From: Brachyhypopomus gauderio
Taxonomy: Eukaryota; Chordata; Actinopteri; Gymnotiformes; Hypopomidae
Assembly (NCBI RefSeq): GCF_052324685.1
Contig: NW_027506894.1
Coordinates: 158,501-222,500 of the forward strand
DNA: 64,000 nt
Direction: 5' to 3'
In this document: in pieces, positions 21,550 to 31,721 of the stretch
Position numbering within the stretch: position 1 is the first letter of the stretch
Layout: every line of letters begins with the position of its first letter
Notes under the pieces: generated by a model
The model's database searches: none
What the model was told of the DNA's origin: nothing
The model's input: only the letters and a program-made list of their open reading frames with translations
Program-made: the position numbers and the translations under genes

Positions 21550-22350
21550 CCTTGGACTATGATGTTTGCTGATGACATTGTGATCTGTAGTGAGAGTAGG
21601 AAGCAGGTGGAGGTGAGCGTGGAAAGATGGAGATATGCTTTGGAGAGCGGGAATGAAAATGAGCAGGAGTAAAACAGAGTACATGTGTGTGAATAAGAGG
21701 GCAGACGGTGGACAGGTCCAGTTACAAGGAGTTGATTTGGTGAAGGTTGATGAGTTTACCTACTTAGGATCGAGGGTACAGAGTAATGGAGGAATCGAAA
21801 AGGAGGTAAAGAAGAGAGTGCAGGCAGGGTGGTGTGGATGGCATAAAGTGTCTGGGGTGATCTGTGATAGAAGGGTGTTGGCTAGAATGAAAGGAAAGAT
21901 CTATAGGACAGTAGTGAGACCTGCTATGTTGTATGGACTGGAGACAGTGACACTGACAAAGAGACAGGTGAGGGAGATGGAGGTGTCTGAGATGAAGATG
22001 TTGAGATTCTCATTTGGAGTGACGAGGAAGGATAGGATCAGAAATGAGTTTATTAGAGGATCAGCACATGTAGCATGTTTTGGAGATAAAGTTAGAGAAG
22101 CGAGATTGAGATGGTTTGGACATGTACAGATGAGGGAGGAGAGGTATATTGGTAGGAGGGTCTTGAGGATGGAACTTCCAGGCAAGAGGAGGAGAGGTAG
22201 ACCTAAGAGGAGGTTTATGGATGCAGTGGTAGGGGATATGAGAGTGGCTGGTGTTTCAGTGAAGGACACTCAAGACAGGGCCAGATGGAGGAGTTTGATC
22301 CGCTGTGGCGACCCCTAAACGGGAATAGCCGAAAGAAGAAGAAGAAGACT
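21550..22350 (+). mobile_element. RTE-type LINE, 5'-truncated
   Basis: The unit consists of the end of the reverse transcriptase and the C-terminal region, followed by GTGGCGACCCCTAAACGGGA and (GAA)n at 22335-22350, the typical RTE tail of these fish elements. It lies inside the foldback element. Confidence 0.75.
21552..22318 (+). pseudogene. RTE LINE reverse transcriptase C-terminal fragment
   Basis: The broken start reads MMFADDIVICSESRKQVE (the FADD catalytic motif) in one frame. After a frame shift near 21640, 227 residues are open to TAA at 22316: SKTEYMCVN, DEFTYLGSRVQSNGG, VRPAMLYGLETVTLTKRQ, LRWFGHVQMREERYIGRRVL and GRPKRRFMDAV. These are the conserved thumb and C-terminal blocks of RTE elements. 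The upstream endonuclease and most of the polymerase are missing. Confidence 0.75.
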
Positions 22351-22559
22351 GCCTGACCTCCTAGAAGATACAATACAATGTTAGGCATGTGTGTGGGATT
22401 TGGGGCAAACAGCTTTCTAATGCCCCTGTTTTATTGTTTTAATCAATTCTAGGAAGACGTTTGCTTATTTGAACTAATTCCCATTCATTGTTCAGCAGCA
22501 ACCTGCTGAATAAATGATAAAACATCAAGGTTTACTAAGCAATGGAATGATAATGGGGC

Positions 22560-23110
22560 AGCAGCATCTTGACTGCAGACAGGAAGCAGGATGACCAACT
22601 CATTGAGAGGGCCTGGTCTGTCCTGATAAACCTCTTGGACCCAGTGCAAGAGATGGCAATATACTTAGACAGCACTGGACAGCTGCTTCAGTCAATAGTT
22701 TCTTCACTTTAGTCTTCATAGTTCTCTTCATCTTTTCCACTGCTGTTAGACTACACAACCCACACTGCTCCTAGTAAACCCCACACATCAGCAGACCACC
22801 TAGATGTACAGAATATTGCGTGTACAGCCAGCACTACTCCCAGAGAAACTCTGGTCATCAGCAGTCCACATTCATATACAGATACTATACAGAACTGTGA
22901 ATATGAATATAGCGCAAAACATTTGATACTCTGTTTTATTTCACTTTACTTTTTATAAAGCAACTGTATAGCTCTTATATGTTATTCATTCCTTAATTCT
23001 ACTTAAGACATTATGCTTTTTTAATTCTGTGTTTGTATTCTTATGTCCATTGTTTTATTTTTTTTTATTTAATTTCTGTCTAGCTTCTGAAAACAGGAAT
23101 CGAATTGTTT
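22560..23110 (+). mobile_element. LINE 3' fragment (Rex1-like)
   Basis: CAGGAAGCAGGATGACCAAC and GGCCTGGTCTGTCCTGATAA resemble the 3' end of Rex1-type ORF2, followed by an AT-rich 3' UTR. Frame decay prevents protein-level support. Confidence 0.35.
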
Positions 23111-23189
23111 TATTTAGGTACAGCAACTCCACAGACATATAGAAAGGTCTGTAGTGAACTAAACATTTTTTTAATATTACTCCATATTT

Positions 23190-24860
23190 TAGTAATTTGA
23201 GGGACCTTTATTTTGAAATGACACATCAGATTTTCTTGATCTTGACTGAGTGACACCTTTAGGTGGTATTCTATCATTCTGTAGTGAAATTATTCTGTGC
23301 AATCAGGAGGATTCTTTTTAATGACACTGTAAATATAGAGTAAAATTGATCAAATCTGGTCATTTGATGGACCTTTATTTTGAAATGATGCATCAGATCT
23401 TTTTGATCTTGACTGAGAAACACATTTAGGTGGTATTCTACCATTCTGTAGTGAAATTATTCTGTGCAATCAGGGGGATTCCTTTTAATAACACTGTAAA
23501 CATAACATAGAGTAAGATGTATCAAATCTGATAATGTGGAGTGCCTTTATTTTGAAATGACACATCAGATCTTCTTGATCTTGACTGAGTGACATCTTTT
23601 GGTGGTGTTCTACCATTCTGTAGTGAAAATATTCAGTGCAATCAGGAGGATTCTTTTTAATGCCCCTGTAAACATAGAAAAAAATTGATCAAATCTGCTA
23701 ATTTGAGGGACCTTTACTTTGAAATGCCACATCAGATCTTCTTGATCTTTACTGAGTGACATCTGTAGGTGGTGTTCTACCATTCTGTAGTGAAATTACT
23801 CTGTGCAATCAGGATTTTTATTAATGACCCTGTAAACATAGAAAAAAAAAATTGATCAAATCTGGTAATTTGAGGGACCTTTACTTTGAAATGCCACATC
23901 AGATCTTCTTGATCTTTACTGAGTGACATCTGTAGGTGGTGTTCTACCATTATGTAGTGAAATTATTCAGTGCAATCAGGAGGATTTTTTTAATGACCAT
24001 GTAAACCTAGAATAAAGTTGATCAAATCTGGTCAATTGAGGGACCTTTACTTTGAAATGCCACATCAGATCTTCTTGATCTTACATGAGTGAGATCTGTA
24101 GGTGGTATTCTACCATTCTGTAGTGAAAATATTCAGTCCAATCAGGAGGATTTTTTTTAATGACACTGTAAACCTAGAATAAAGTTGATCAAATCTGGTC
24201 AATAGAGGGACCTTTACTTTGTAATGCCACATCAGATCTTCTTGATCTTACATGAGTGACAACTCTAGGTGGTGTTGTACCATTCTGTAGTGAAAATATT
24301 CTGTGCAATCAGGAGGATTCTTTTTAATGCCCCTGTAAACATAGAAAAAAATTGATCAAATCTGGTTATTTGAGGGACCTTTACTTTGAAATGCCACATC
24401 AGATCTTCTTGATCTTTACTGAGTGACATCTTTAGGTGGTGTTCTACCATTCTGTAGTGAAACTATTCAGTGCAATCAGAAGGATTTTTATTAATGACCA
24501 TGTAAACATAGAAAAAAAATGATCAAATCTGGTAATTTGAGGGACCTTTACTTTGAAATGCCACATCAGATCTTCTTGATCTTTACTGAGTGACATCTGT
24601 AGGTGGTGTTCTAACATTCTGTAGTGAAATTATTCAGTGCAATCAGGAGGATTTTTTTTAATGACACTGTAAACATAGAAAAAAATTGATCAAATATGGT
24701 TATTTGAGGGACCTTTACTTTGAAATGCCACATCAGATCTTCTTGATATTACATGAGTGACATCTGTAGGTGGTGTTCTACCATTCTGTAGTGAAATTAC
24801 TCTGTGCAATCAGGAGGATTTTTTAAATGACACTGTAAATATAAAAAGGTGTAAAAGTAA
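23190..24860. repeat. ~168-bp satellite array, about ten units
   Basis: Each unit carries GAGGGACCTTTACTTTGAAA, CACATCAGATCTTCTTGATC, GGTGGTGTTCTACCATTCTG and TGCAATCAGGAGGAT. Unit starts fall at about 165-170 bp spacing from 23200. A single inverted copy lies at 20430-20550. Copies differ by a few percent, with the central ones most alike, as in arrays evolving by unequal exchange. Confidence 0.9.
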
Positions 24861-25005
24861 CAAATGTAGTAATTTACTTTCAAGGTTTTTATTTTCATAG
24901 ACATTAAATACAGTTTTATTCACGATTTATTAGTTCTGAATTAAATGATTTACTTGTTTATTTATTGTTTTTTTTTTACTCATTCTGTACACCATTTAGA
25001 TTTAA

Positions 25006-25977
25006 CCCTTTCCAGCATGGTGGTTACTATTAGAAACCACCTTGTTTTTCCTCATTTCTCAATTTGCATTGGTTTTTAAAGAGGGAACCTCTAAATTTTC
25101 TGAAAATGTTTCATGTTGTTACACGGACCCTTAAAAAAGTAACACACAGGAAGTGATGTAAGCACTGTAGTTTCTCTGTAAAAGCTAGGTCTGCAAGTTT
25201 GTTGGAGGGGTCTGTCCAAAATTGCTTACCAGGTGATCCAGGTTGGTTTTGTATGTATGGTTGTTGTTTTTAATTGTAGATAACATACTATAGACTGAGA
25301 AAATAGAAAAATAATAATAAAACTAAAACAATATATACATTTATAGGGCTAAAATGTGGTGGTTTTGCCTAGTAACCACTGTGAAAATATGTCAAGTAGA
25401 GGGTCAAAATTGGTGGTTACCCATAGTAACCACAGTGCATGTAGGGCAAACAGAAATCACATGGAGAAATGGTGATAGACATTGAGCCTATATCCCTGAA
25501 TGTTGTGAACAAACTGGTCCAGTTGACACTAATGAACTGACCAGTCCAGTAGACTTTTTCATGTGCTTATTTGATGAGGATCTTTTTGAGCATATGACAT
25601 TTCACAGTAACCTGTATGCCACCCAGGCAGGGAAAACTTTCCAGCCCGTCACCACTGAAGAAATGAAATGGATGTGCACAGAGTGCAAAGTTGGGCTGTG
25701 CATCAATCAGACAAAGAGCTGCTTTCATCTTTATCACAAAAAATTAAATAATACAATGCAATCTTACAGGTAGCTGAGAATTAAATGAAAATGTAAGTAA
25801 TATAGTAGGCGCCACTTAATGCACAGTGGTTACCCAGAGAAACCACCTCAGAAATGAACTTTGACCCTGAATTAAAAAAAAATTACCCCAAATCTGTTTT
25901 AGTTTAATGGTTTGTAACTTGTTCATATCAGTAAATTTGGTATTATGCAAAAAGAATTGTGTGTGTGCCTGAAAGGG
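25006..25977 (+). mobile_element. piggyBac-type internal-deletion derivative
   Basis: Flanked by TTAA (25002-25005 and 25978-25981), the piggyBac target. The ends are CCCTTTCCAGC and, inverted, CCCTTTCAGGC. Removing the insert rejoins the foldback arm exactly as in its uninterrupted left counterpart (20121-20425). Length 972 bp. Confidence 0.9.
25561..25773 (+). pseudogene. piggyBac transposase remnant: N- and C-terminal pieces fused by deletion
   Basis: A 70-residue frame joins DLFEHMTFHSNLYATQAGKT, like the start of the piggyBac core, to CTECKVGLCINQTKSCFHLYHKK, like the C-terminal Cys-rich domain (CxxC...CxxxxCFxxYH). The DDD catalytic core between them is missing, so the piece cannot be active. 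Upstream codons in the same region contain stops. Confidence 0.65.
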
Positions 25978-26101
25978 TTAAATGTGGAATCACAGTCCGC
26001 ATCACCCATTACCGTAATCTATGAAATACGCGCAACTTCGCAATTTTTTCGGGGGCTGGCTTGACCAAGATTTTTTAAGTGACGGCTGGCTTGACCGCAG
26101 T

Positions 26102-26225
26102 ATATAAAATGGCTTCAGTAAAAGAAGATTCCGAGTTATGTGAGTATTTCCTTATTACTGAAAGTAATACTACTGCGTAGTTAAAACGACGAAGCTTTAC
26201 AAACCTTCGTGTTTCGGTTTTAGCT
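26102..26225 (+). repeat. dispersed fragment shared with 8135-8330
   Basis: ATGGCTTCAGTAAAAGAAG followed by TGTGAGTATTTCCTTATTAC and the CTTCGTGTTTCGGTT block align to 8152-8320. The frame M-A-S-V-K-E-D-S-E-LCEYFLITES ends at a stop after about 20 codons. Confidence 0.55.
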
Positions 26226-26401
26226 CCGTATGGCATCAGAGCATTGAGTATGTTGTAATCCGGCCTGGTTCTGGTTCAATAAAACATAATGGGCATATAA
26301 TCTTGAGTCATATATTAAAAACCAGAACTACATGCAGGACTTGATTTGAGGAGGGATGCGAGGAGATGCTAACCATATCCTTAACCTTGATGTGTTGTTG
26401 A

Positions 26402-26735
26402 CAGTGTTGTGCGTGAACCAGTTCAAAAGAACGCGTTCATTAAACACGCTCATTTTTTCGTGAACGTTGAACTGAACGCAACACATTTGTAAATAAAAGA
26501 GCTTGAACGTGATTTAGTTCACATTATGTGTCGTGAACGTCAGACGTCACTGTAATTGAACCGTTACCCGTGATGAATTGCTGCAGAGCGGGGTAGGCAT
26601 AGCAACGCTGCGTAGCAGGCAAAGACGGGAGGGAGGGAGGGAGGGAGGGAGAGAGAGAGAGAGCTGCAAAATTATTTGAATATCTCACGAAAAAAGTAAA
26701 ATGAACTGAACTTTGAACTAGTTTAGAATTCATTT
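26402..26735. mobile_element. possible non-autonomous hAT with GTGAACG subterminal repeats
   Basis: Begins CAGTGTTGTGCGTGAACCAG and holds repeated (C/T)GTGAACG / CGTTCA motifs at 26417-26540. A (GGGA)n/(GA)n tract lies at 26627-26662. The right terminus is not convincing. Confidence 0.4.
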
Positions 26736-27555
26736 CTCACGTCTAAAGTCACATGCAATTTGTCATTATCAATAGTGGCATTGTTTTAATCAAATAAAAA
26801 TAAAACGAAAAGACTTTTTAGTTTGTTTCATTTTAATTTAACTACTGTATATTGTGGCACTTGAATTTCATTAAAGGTGCCCTGGAAGGCATTTATCCTG
26901 TATGTAGTGAATTATTATCCAATGTCTTAATGATTACTTAGCACAATTAACAAATGGTTACAAATTACTACTAAACAGTGGTGTTGTCCTAATTAGGGAA
27001 ACGCACTTTACTGGTGGAGCTGGGATGCACGAGCATCACATTTTATATATTTTGCACGCAAAAGCCAGTATCTTTTCTCCAGCAGCCAGCATGTAGGCTT
27101 AATATATCCTCTGGCAAAGCTGCATAGGTATAATGATCAGAATAGTTAAACAATAGTTAAAGTTAAACTATTATATGAACTTACCCAGGAGAAGGCTGAG
27201 GGCTATTAATGAACACTGAACATGTAATGACTAATAAGTAATAACACATTAAAAGTAAACTGTATGCTAAACTGAAAAGTACTTCATAACTCTAACGTGT
27301 AGGCTATACTCTAATACACTATGCTGACTAGTTGCTGACCAATGAGATGACAGTGTACTTCTTCTGACACGTACTGTATCAGCTCTCAGCAACTACCAGT
27401 ATAGATGACTGGTGTCTTATCTTGTTGGTAGTGACTCAGCACTGCAGACTGCATCATGAGTGCGGCTGCCGACTGCTGTAGATGTTGAAACAGTATAAAT
27501 CACAGGAGATTGGAAACTTGCAAGTCCTTGCTGCTTCCATAATTAGGCAATATTG
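26736..27555. other. no recognised gene
   Basis: AT-rich, unique-looking sequence; no open frame longer than noise and no repeat recognised. Confidence 0.35.
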
Positions 27556-28038
27556 TGTCAGGCCTGGCTCAGATGCGGCTCTTCCGGCAACCACAGGAGG
27601 GGGCTCACGAGTCCTTGGCAGTCACGATCAGGTACTCCGACAAAATTACGGAGCAACTTAGTTACGTCACTGCAGCTATACGGATCCTAGCCAGTTCTAC
27701 CTACCTACCTCACCTCAAACCTACTCTCCCTTCTCCTGCTCGTTACTCAGAAGATCCTGAAGGGTGTAGAGGTTTTTTATGACAGTGTTCACTAGTGTTC
27801 AAACCGAAACCCTCACGTTTCCCTCCCAAACGTGCGTACGGTAGCCTACGTGGTGGCGTTGCTTTGGCCTGGGCCACTCCTCTTTTGGAAGCACAGGCAG
27901 ACGTATGCTCCACATACAAACGTTTCTCTGACCTAGCTGACCTAGACACCTTAATCACGTTCACAGTACGCCTAGACAATCGCCGTCGTGAACGCCATCA
28001 GGCCAGAAGGCTGCCCAAAATGCGACGTTACACCTGCA
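27556..28038 (+). pseudogene. Ty3/gypsy (sushi-type) LTR edge and gag N-terminal remnant, first part
   Basis: 27556 onward (TGTCAGGCCTGGCTC...) looks like an LTR start; a similar start occurs at 38440. From about 27720 a frame contains the gag hallmark ARYSEDPEGCRGFL, then a stop at 27780, then further gag-like pieces (VALAWATPLLEAQADVCSTY) up to the hAT insertion at 28039. The middle of gag is missing. The frame resumes, in phase, after the hAT's right boundary (34178). This is an old, broken copy; it is described only as fragments. Confidence 0.6.
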
Positions 28039-28114
28039 TAGGGCTGGCATAACGACTATTTTTCTTTCGATTCAACTATCGACTATTTTATCGTCTAAAC
28101 AATTAATTTTCTGC

Positions 28115-28137
28115 GGGGGGGGGGGGGGGGGGGGGGG
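28115..28137. repeat. poly-G run
   Basis: About 20 consecutive G, probably length-variable and assembly-sensitive. Confidence 0.8.
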
Positions 28138-28205
28138 TGTTGCATGTTGCGTACCGACAGTCACGCTGTCTACATTCTGATTAAGAACAGGGCTGCGCTC
28201 ACTTT

Positions 28206-28420
28206 AGCATAAATTCCAGCACTTTTCAAACCTGAAACACAATGTAACATTAAAATTCATCAGGTAAATGTTCCTTCCCCTGTTTTTGAGGGGTGTTTCT
28301 TTATACTACCACATGTCGTTTCAGAGAACACTGCAAAGATTGTGACGCGGCGAGTTTAAACGCCTCCGCCGTTCGCGCAGGTTCACGCGAGGTGTGCCGA
28401 GTCGCGCGCTACAGTCACTC
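28206..28420 (-). repeat. third copy of the hAT core seen at ~500-800 and 56240-56560
   Basis: AAATTCCAGCACTTTTCAAA, GGTAAATGTTCCTTC, TTTGAGGGGTGTTTCTTTAT and GTGACGCGGCGAG match the other two copies in the same order. Confidence 0.75.
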
Positions 28421-29111
28421 GCGAAAGTATAATCCATAATAAATAATCCAGCCATGACGCGGCTCAGGGATCACGTCACACGCAGCGCTGTGCGGCCGTA
28501 ATGCCTGTAAATTAAAATTTTAATGGTCCAATGAAGGTCATTTAAAAACCAGGACATTTCCTCACTTAAAAAACCCCGGGACTGTACGTAAAATACGGAC
28601 ATGTCCCGGGACATACGGATGTTTAGTCACCCTACTTTAAGAGAGCTGGACTGTTTGCCATACCGAGCCACGGCACGTTTAACGGCTTCGGCTCTTTCTC
28701 TTGCATCGCTATCAGGTAGGCTAAGTGATTTGTATTAGCCTAAATTTAAACATGGGTCTGTGGCGGGTGTTGAGTGCAGAGCGTTGAGGAGCGATTTCGA
28801 TTGGAGGATTGTGCTCTCTGAGATTTTTATTATTATTTTTTTTACTGATGCTGGTCCAGCGTGGCGCGTGCCAGTGATTATGCCTCGCGTGCCACATGTT
28901 TGCCGACCCCTGCTGTAGACTTTTGCAAAGCTCCTTTGGCTTCGCTGCAGCCGGTGTTACACCAGATTCTGTGATCGTCGAGTTTTGTGACCACAGGGGG
29001 CGCTATTTCACAGTTTCTGTTCAGAGGCACGAGCGCTTTACGAACGCTACGTAAACTACGCTGATGCGCTTTCTTTTCTCGTTTTGTTGGTGTCCGCGAG
29101 CCAAAAGACTA

Positions 29112-29515
29112 CCAGCCAACTTTAAATTTCATGAATGGGATGGAGAGGCGAGCCCTTTAACTGGGGTCACGTATTCTGATAGCCGCCATCAGAACTGGTG
29201 ACCCCAGTTGACAGTAAATGTCCCATTCATGAAATTTAAAGTTGGCTGCAATGGTGAAAGCATGGTAAGACTCCTGGAAATATGTGTTTGTTTTATTATC
29301 AATAGTATCTGGACATTCAGTGGGGTCACATATTCTGATGGCGGCTATCAGAATACGTGACCCCAGTTAAAGGGCTCACCTCTCCATCCCATTCATGATT
29401 TTTATTGTTGGCTGCAATGGTGAGAGGATGGTAAGACTTATGGAAATATGTGTTTGTTTTATTATCAATAGTATCTGGACATTCAGTGGGGTCACACATT
29501 CTGTGGCAGCTGTGT
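29112..29515. repeat. nested palindromes and a ~130-bp direct repeat
   Basis: CAGCCAACTTTAAATTTCAT (29112 on) is inverted at 29230-29249. CTGGGGTCACGTATTCTGAT (29160-) is inverted at about 29336-29367. The segment TTGGCTGCAATGGTGA...TCAGTGGGGTCACA occurs at about 29242-29330 and again at 29407-29495. Strong hairpin potential. Confidence 0.7.
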
Positions 29516-29549
29516 TAAATCATGACTCTTGTGAATAAGTATGGTTTAA

Positions 29550-29943
29550 TGTTATGAATTGACCAGGCAGAGAGGGATCCAAATGCGGAAGAACACCGCT
29601 TTTATTGAAATGAGACGCTGGTACAGAAACAGGCAGGGGAATCACGAGTACTAGGATCAGTAACAGCGTTTTCTTGGCGTGGTCAGGAAGGTCCAGGGTC
29701 ATACCGGGGGAGCAGAAGTCAGGAGGTACAGAGGGACTAGGCAGGGGACAAGGTCGGGGACATAAGCGAGGGTCAGAACACAGGAGAGCAGACAGGTAAT
29801 AGAACGGCTTGGTACGCGGCATGAGTCGGCAATACTTCGCGACTGAGACGTGCTGGGGAAGGTGTATAAGTGTGACTGAAAGGGGGCGTGGTAATGAGGG
29901 GCAGGTGAGGCTGGTTAGGGAAGATCAGGTGGCATTCCTTACA
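29550..29943 (-). repeat. 3' LTR of the gypsy element
   Basis: 394 bp; the minus strand begins TGTAAGGAATGCCACCTGAT and ends CAATTCATAACA. A TTATACACC box and CAATAAAAG poly(A) signal are present in the sense strand. The internal side abuts TTTGAGGGGGGGTAC, the polypurine tract. Confidence 0.9.
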
Positions 29944-31688
29944 GTACCCCCCCTCAAAGGAGCGGCACCTGACGCTCTACGACGTGCCGGGGGGCGACCG
30001 CGGCGCCGGGGGGCAGGAAATTTGGGGTGCGTTGCGTGGAAATCAGCGATCATAGTGGGGCAGAGAACATCCCTCGCTGGAATCCAGACCCGTTCCTCGG
30101 GCCCATATTCTTCCCAATCCACCAGATATTGGAGACCACCTCGCCGGCGTCGGGACTCCAAGAGCTCTCGGACGATGTATGCCGGACGACCGTCGATCTC
30201 CAGAGGGTCAGGAGGTTTATCAGACACAGGGGGTACGGTGAACGGGCTGTAGTGAACCGGCTTCAGGAGAGAGACGTGGAAGACAGGGTTTATACGGTTA
30301 TGTGATGGTAAAAGGAGTTTATAGGTAACTGCATTAACTCTGCTGAGGACTTTAAACGGACCAAGTTTTTTGCTCCGTTGCTTTAGGTTGAGATTCTGTG
30401 TCGACAGCCATACTCTCTGTCCTGGGTGGTAAATCAACGCTGGGAGACGACGACGGTTCGCGTTGAGCCTGCGTGTGTGTAGAGCGCGTCGCAAATGTAC
30501 ATGTGCTAGTTCCCAGGTGCGGGCACTGTGTTTAAACCACTCGTCTAGGGCTGGGACATCAGCTGGTGTTTTGTCCCACGGGAAAAACGCAGGTTGGTAA
30601 CCATATACACATTGAAAAGGCGTGAGTTTGGTAGCGGTGTGTACAATAGAATTCCGAGCATACTCTGCCCACGGGAGGTATTTGTGCCAGTCGTGCTGAG
30701 AAACGCAATATTGTCGGAGAAACCTCCCTAACTCCTGATTGTAACGCTCAACCTCTCCGTTAGACTGGGGGTGGTAGCCTGACGTCAGGCTGACAGTAAT
30801 ACCAAGAAGTTTGCAGAATTGTTTCCAAACCCGAGATGTAAACTGCGTGCCCCTATCGGAGACGATTTCTTCGGGCAAGCCATAAATCCGGAATACGTAC
30901 TGGAAGAGGTCAAGAGCTGTCTCCATGGCAGTGGGTAGCTTGGGGTGAGGAATGAGACGGCACATTTTCGAGAACCGATCCACAATTACTGTAACAACAG
31001 TATTCCCTCCAGATGTGGGCAAATCCGTGACGAAGTCGATCGCGAGGTGCGTCCATGGCCGAAGAGGAACAGGTAAGGGAAGGAGTTCTCCTGCTGGTAG
31101 CGTCCGGGGAGTACGTGACTGGGCACAAACGGAACATGCTAGAACATAATCACGAATATCGTCCTCCCAGGATGGCCACCAGTAACGTTGCGAAACGAGA
31201 TGTCGTGTGCGTGTAATACCGGGGTGGCCTGTGCCCGCTGTGTCGTGTGCAAGCTGTAGGATACGCCCCCGAAGGGATACGGGTACGTATTGTTTCCCTT
31301 CCGGGCATTCTACCGGACTGGGATTGTTGCGCAAAGCCTCGTCCAATTCTTTTTGTACGTCCCATCGGATAGCCGCGAAGAAACAGGACTCCGGCAGAAT
31401 ATGTCCAGGTTCGTGGGTTGCTTCGTCCTTTTCGTGGATCCGTGATAGGGCATCGGCTTTGATGTTCTTTGACCCAGGTCTGTAAGAGACAGTGAAACGA
31501 AACCGGGAGAAAAACAGTGCCCATCTGGCTTGTCGTGGGTTCAGGCGTCTGGCTGACTTCAGGTATTCGAGGTTCTTGTGATCTGTATATACAATGAATG
31601 GGTGCTCCGCTCCCTCCAACCAATGACGCCACTGCTCGAGCGCGAGTTTGATGGCCAGGAGTTCCCAATCTCCGACGTCATAGTTCAT
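29925..31688 (-). pseudogene. gypsy pol, second part: RNase H, integrase, chromodomain
   Basis: 587 codons from an internal Met after the break to a stop at the LTR. Visible in order: RNase H end ([11 protein letters not shown]...), the integrase HHCC finger, DDE core blocks ([28 protein letters not shown]) and a C-terminal chromodomain ([15 protein letters not shown]). It is in the same frame as 31722-33422, separated only by one in-frame TGA at 31722-31724. Non-functional because of that stop and the deleted 5' region. Confidence 0.9.
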
Positions 31689-31721
31689 TTCAGCGGTTGT
31701 CAGTTTTTTGGAGAAGTAGGC

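Larger units (their letters stand above)
20121..26101. mobile_element. composite foldback element with satellite-bearing arms and nested insertions
   Basis: The outermost 20121-20425 (ACTGCGGTCAAGCCAGCC...) is the inverse of 24870-26101 once the piggyBac insert at 25006-25977 is removed. Moving inward, the left arm continues into one inverted copy of the ~168-bp satellite unit (20430-20550), while the right arm has about ten copies (23190-24860). The middle (20551-23130) is filled by SINE, RTE and Rex1-like insertions. The design resembles Foldback (FB) elements, whose terminal repeats are themselves tandem arrays. No target duplication could be fixed and no transposase is seen. Confidence 0.65.

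Noticed and set aside
23190..24860. CRISPR-like regular repeats
   Set aside because: The ~168-bp units are contiguous with no unique spacers, in a eukaryotic genome; a satellite array.
20111..26109. Target duplication for the foldback element (TCCTAAAA / ATATAAAA)
   Set aside because: Only five of eight positions agree; not strong enough to claim.
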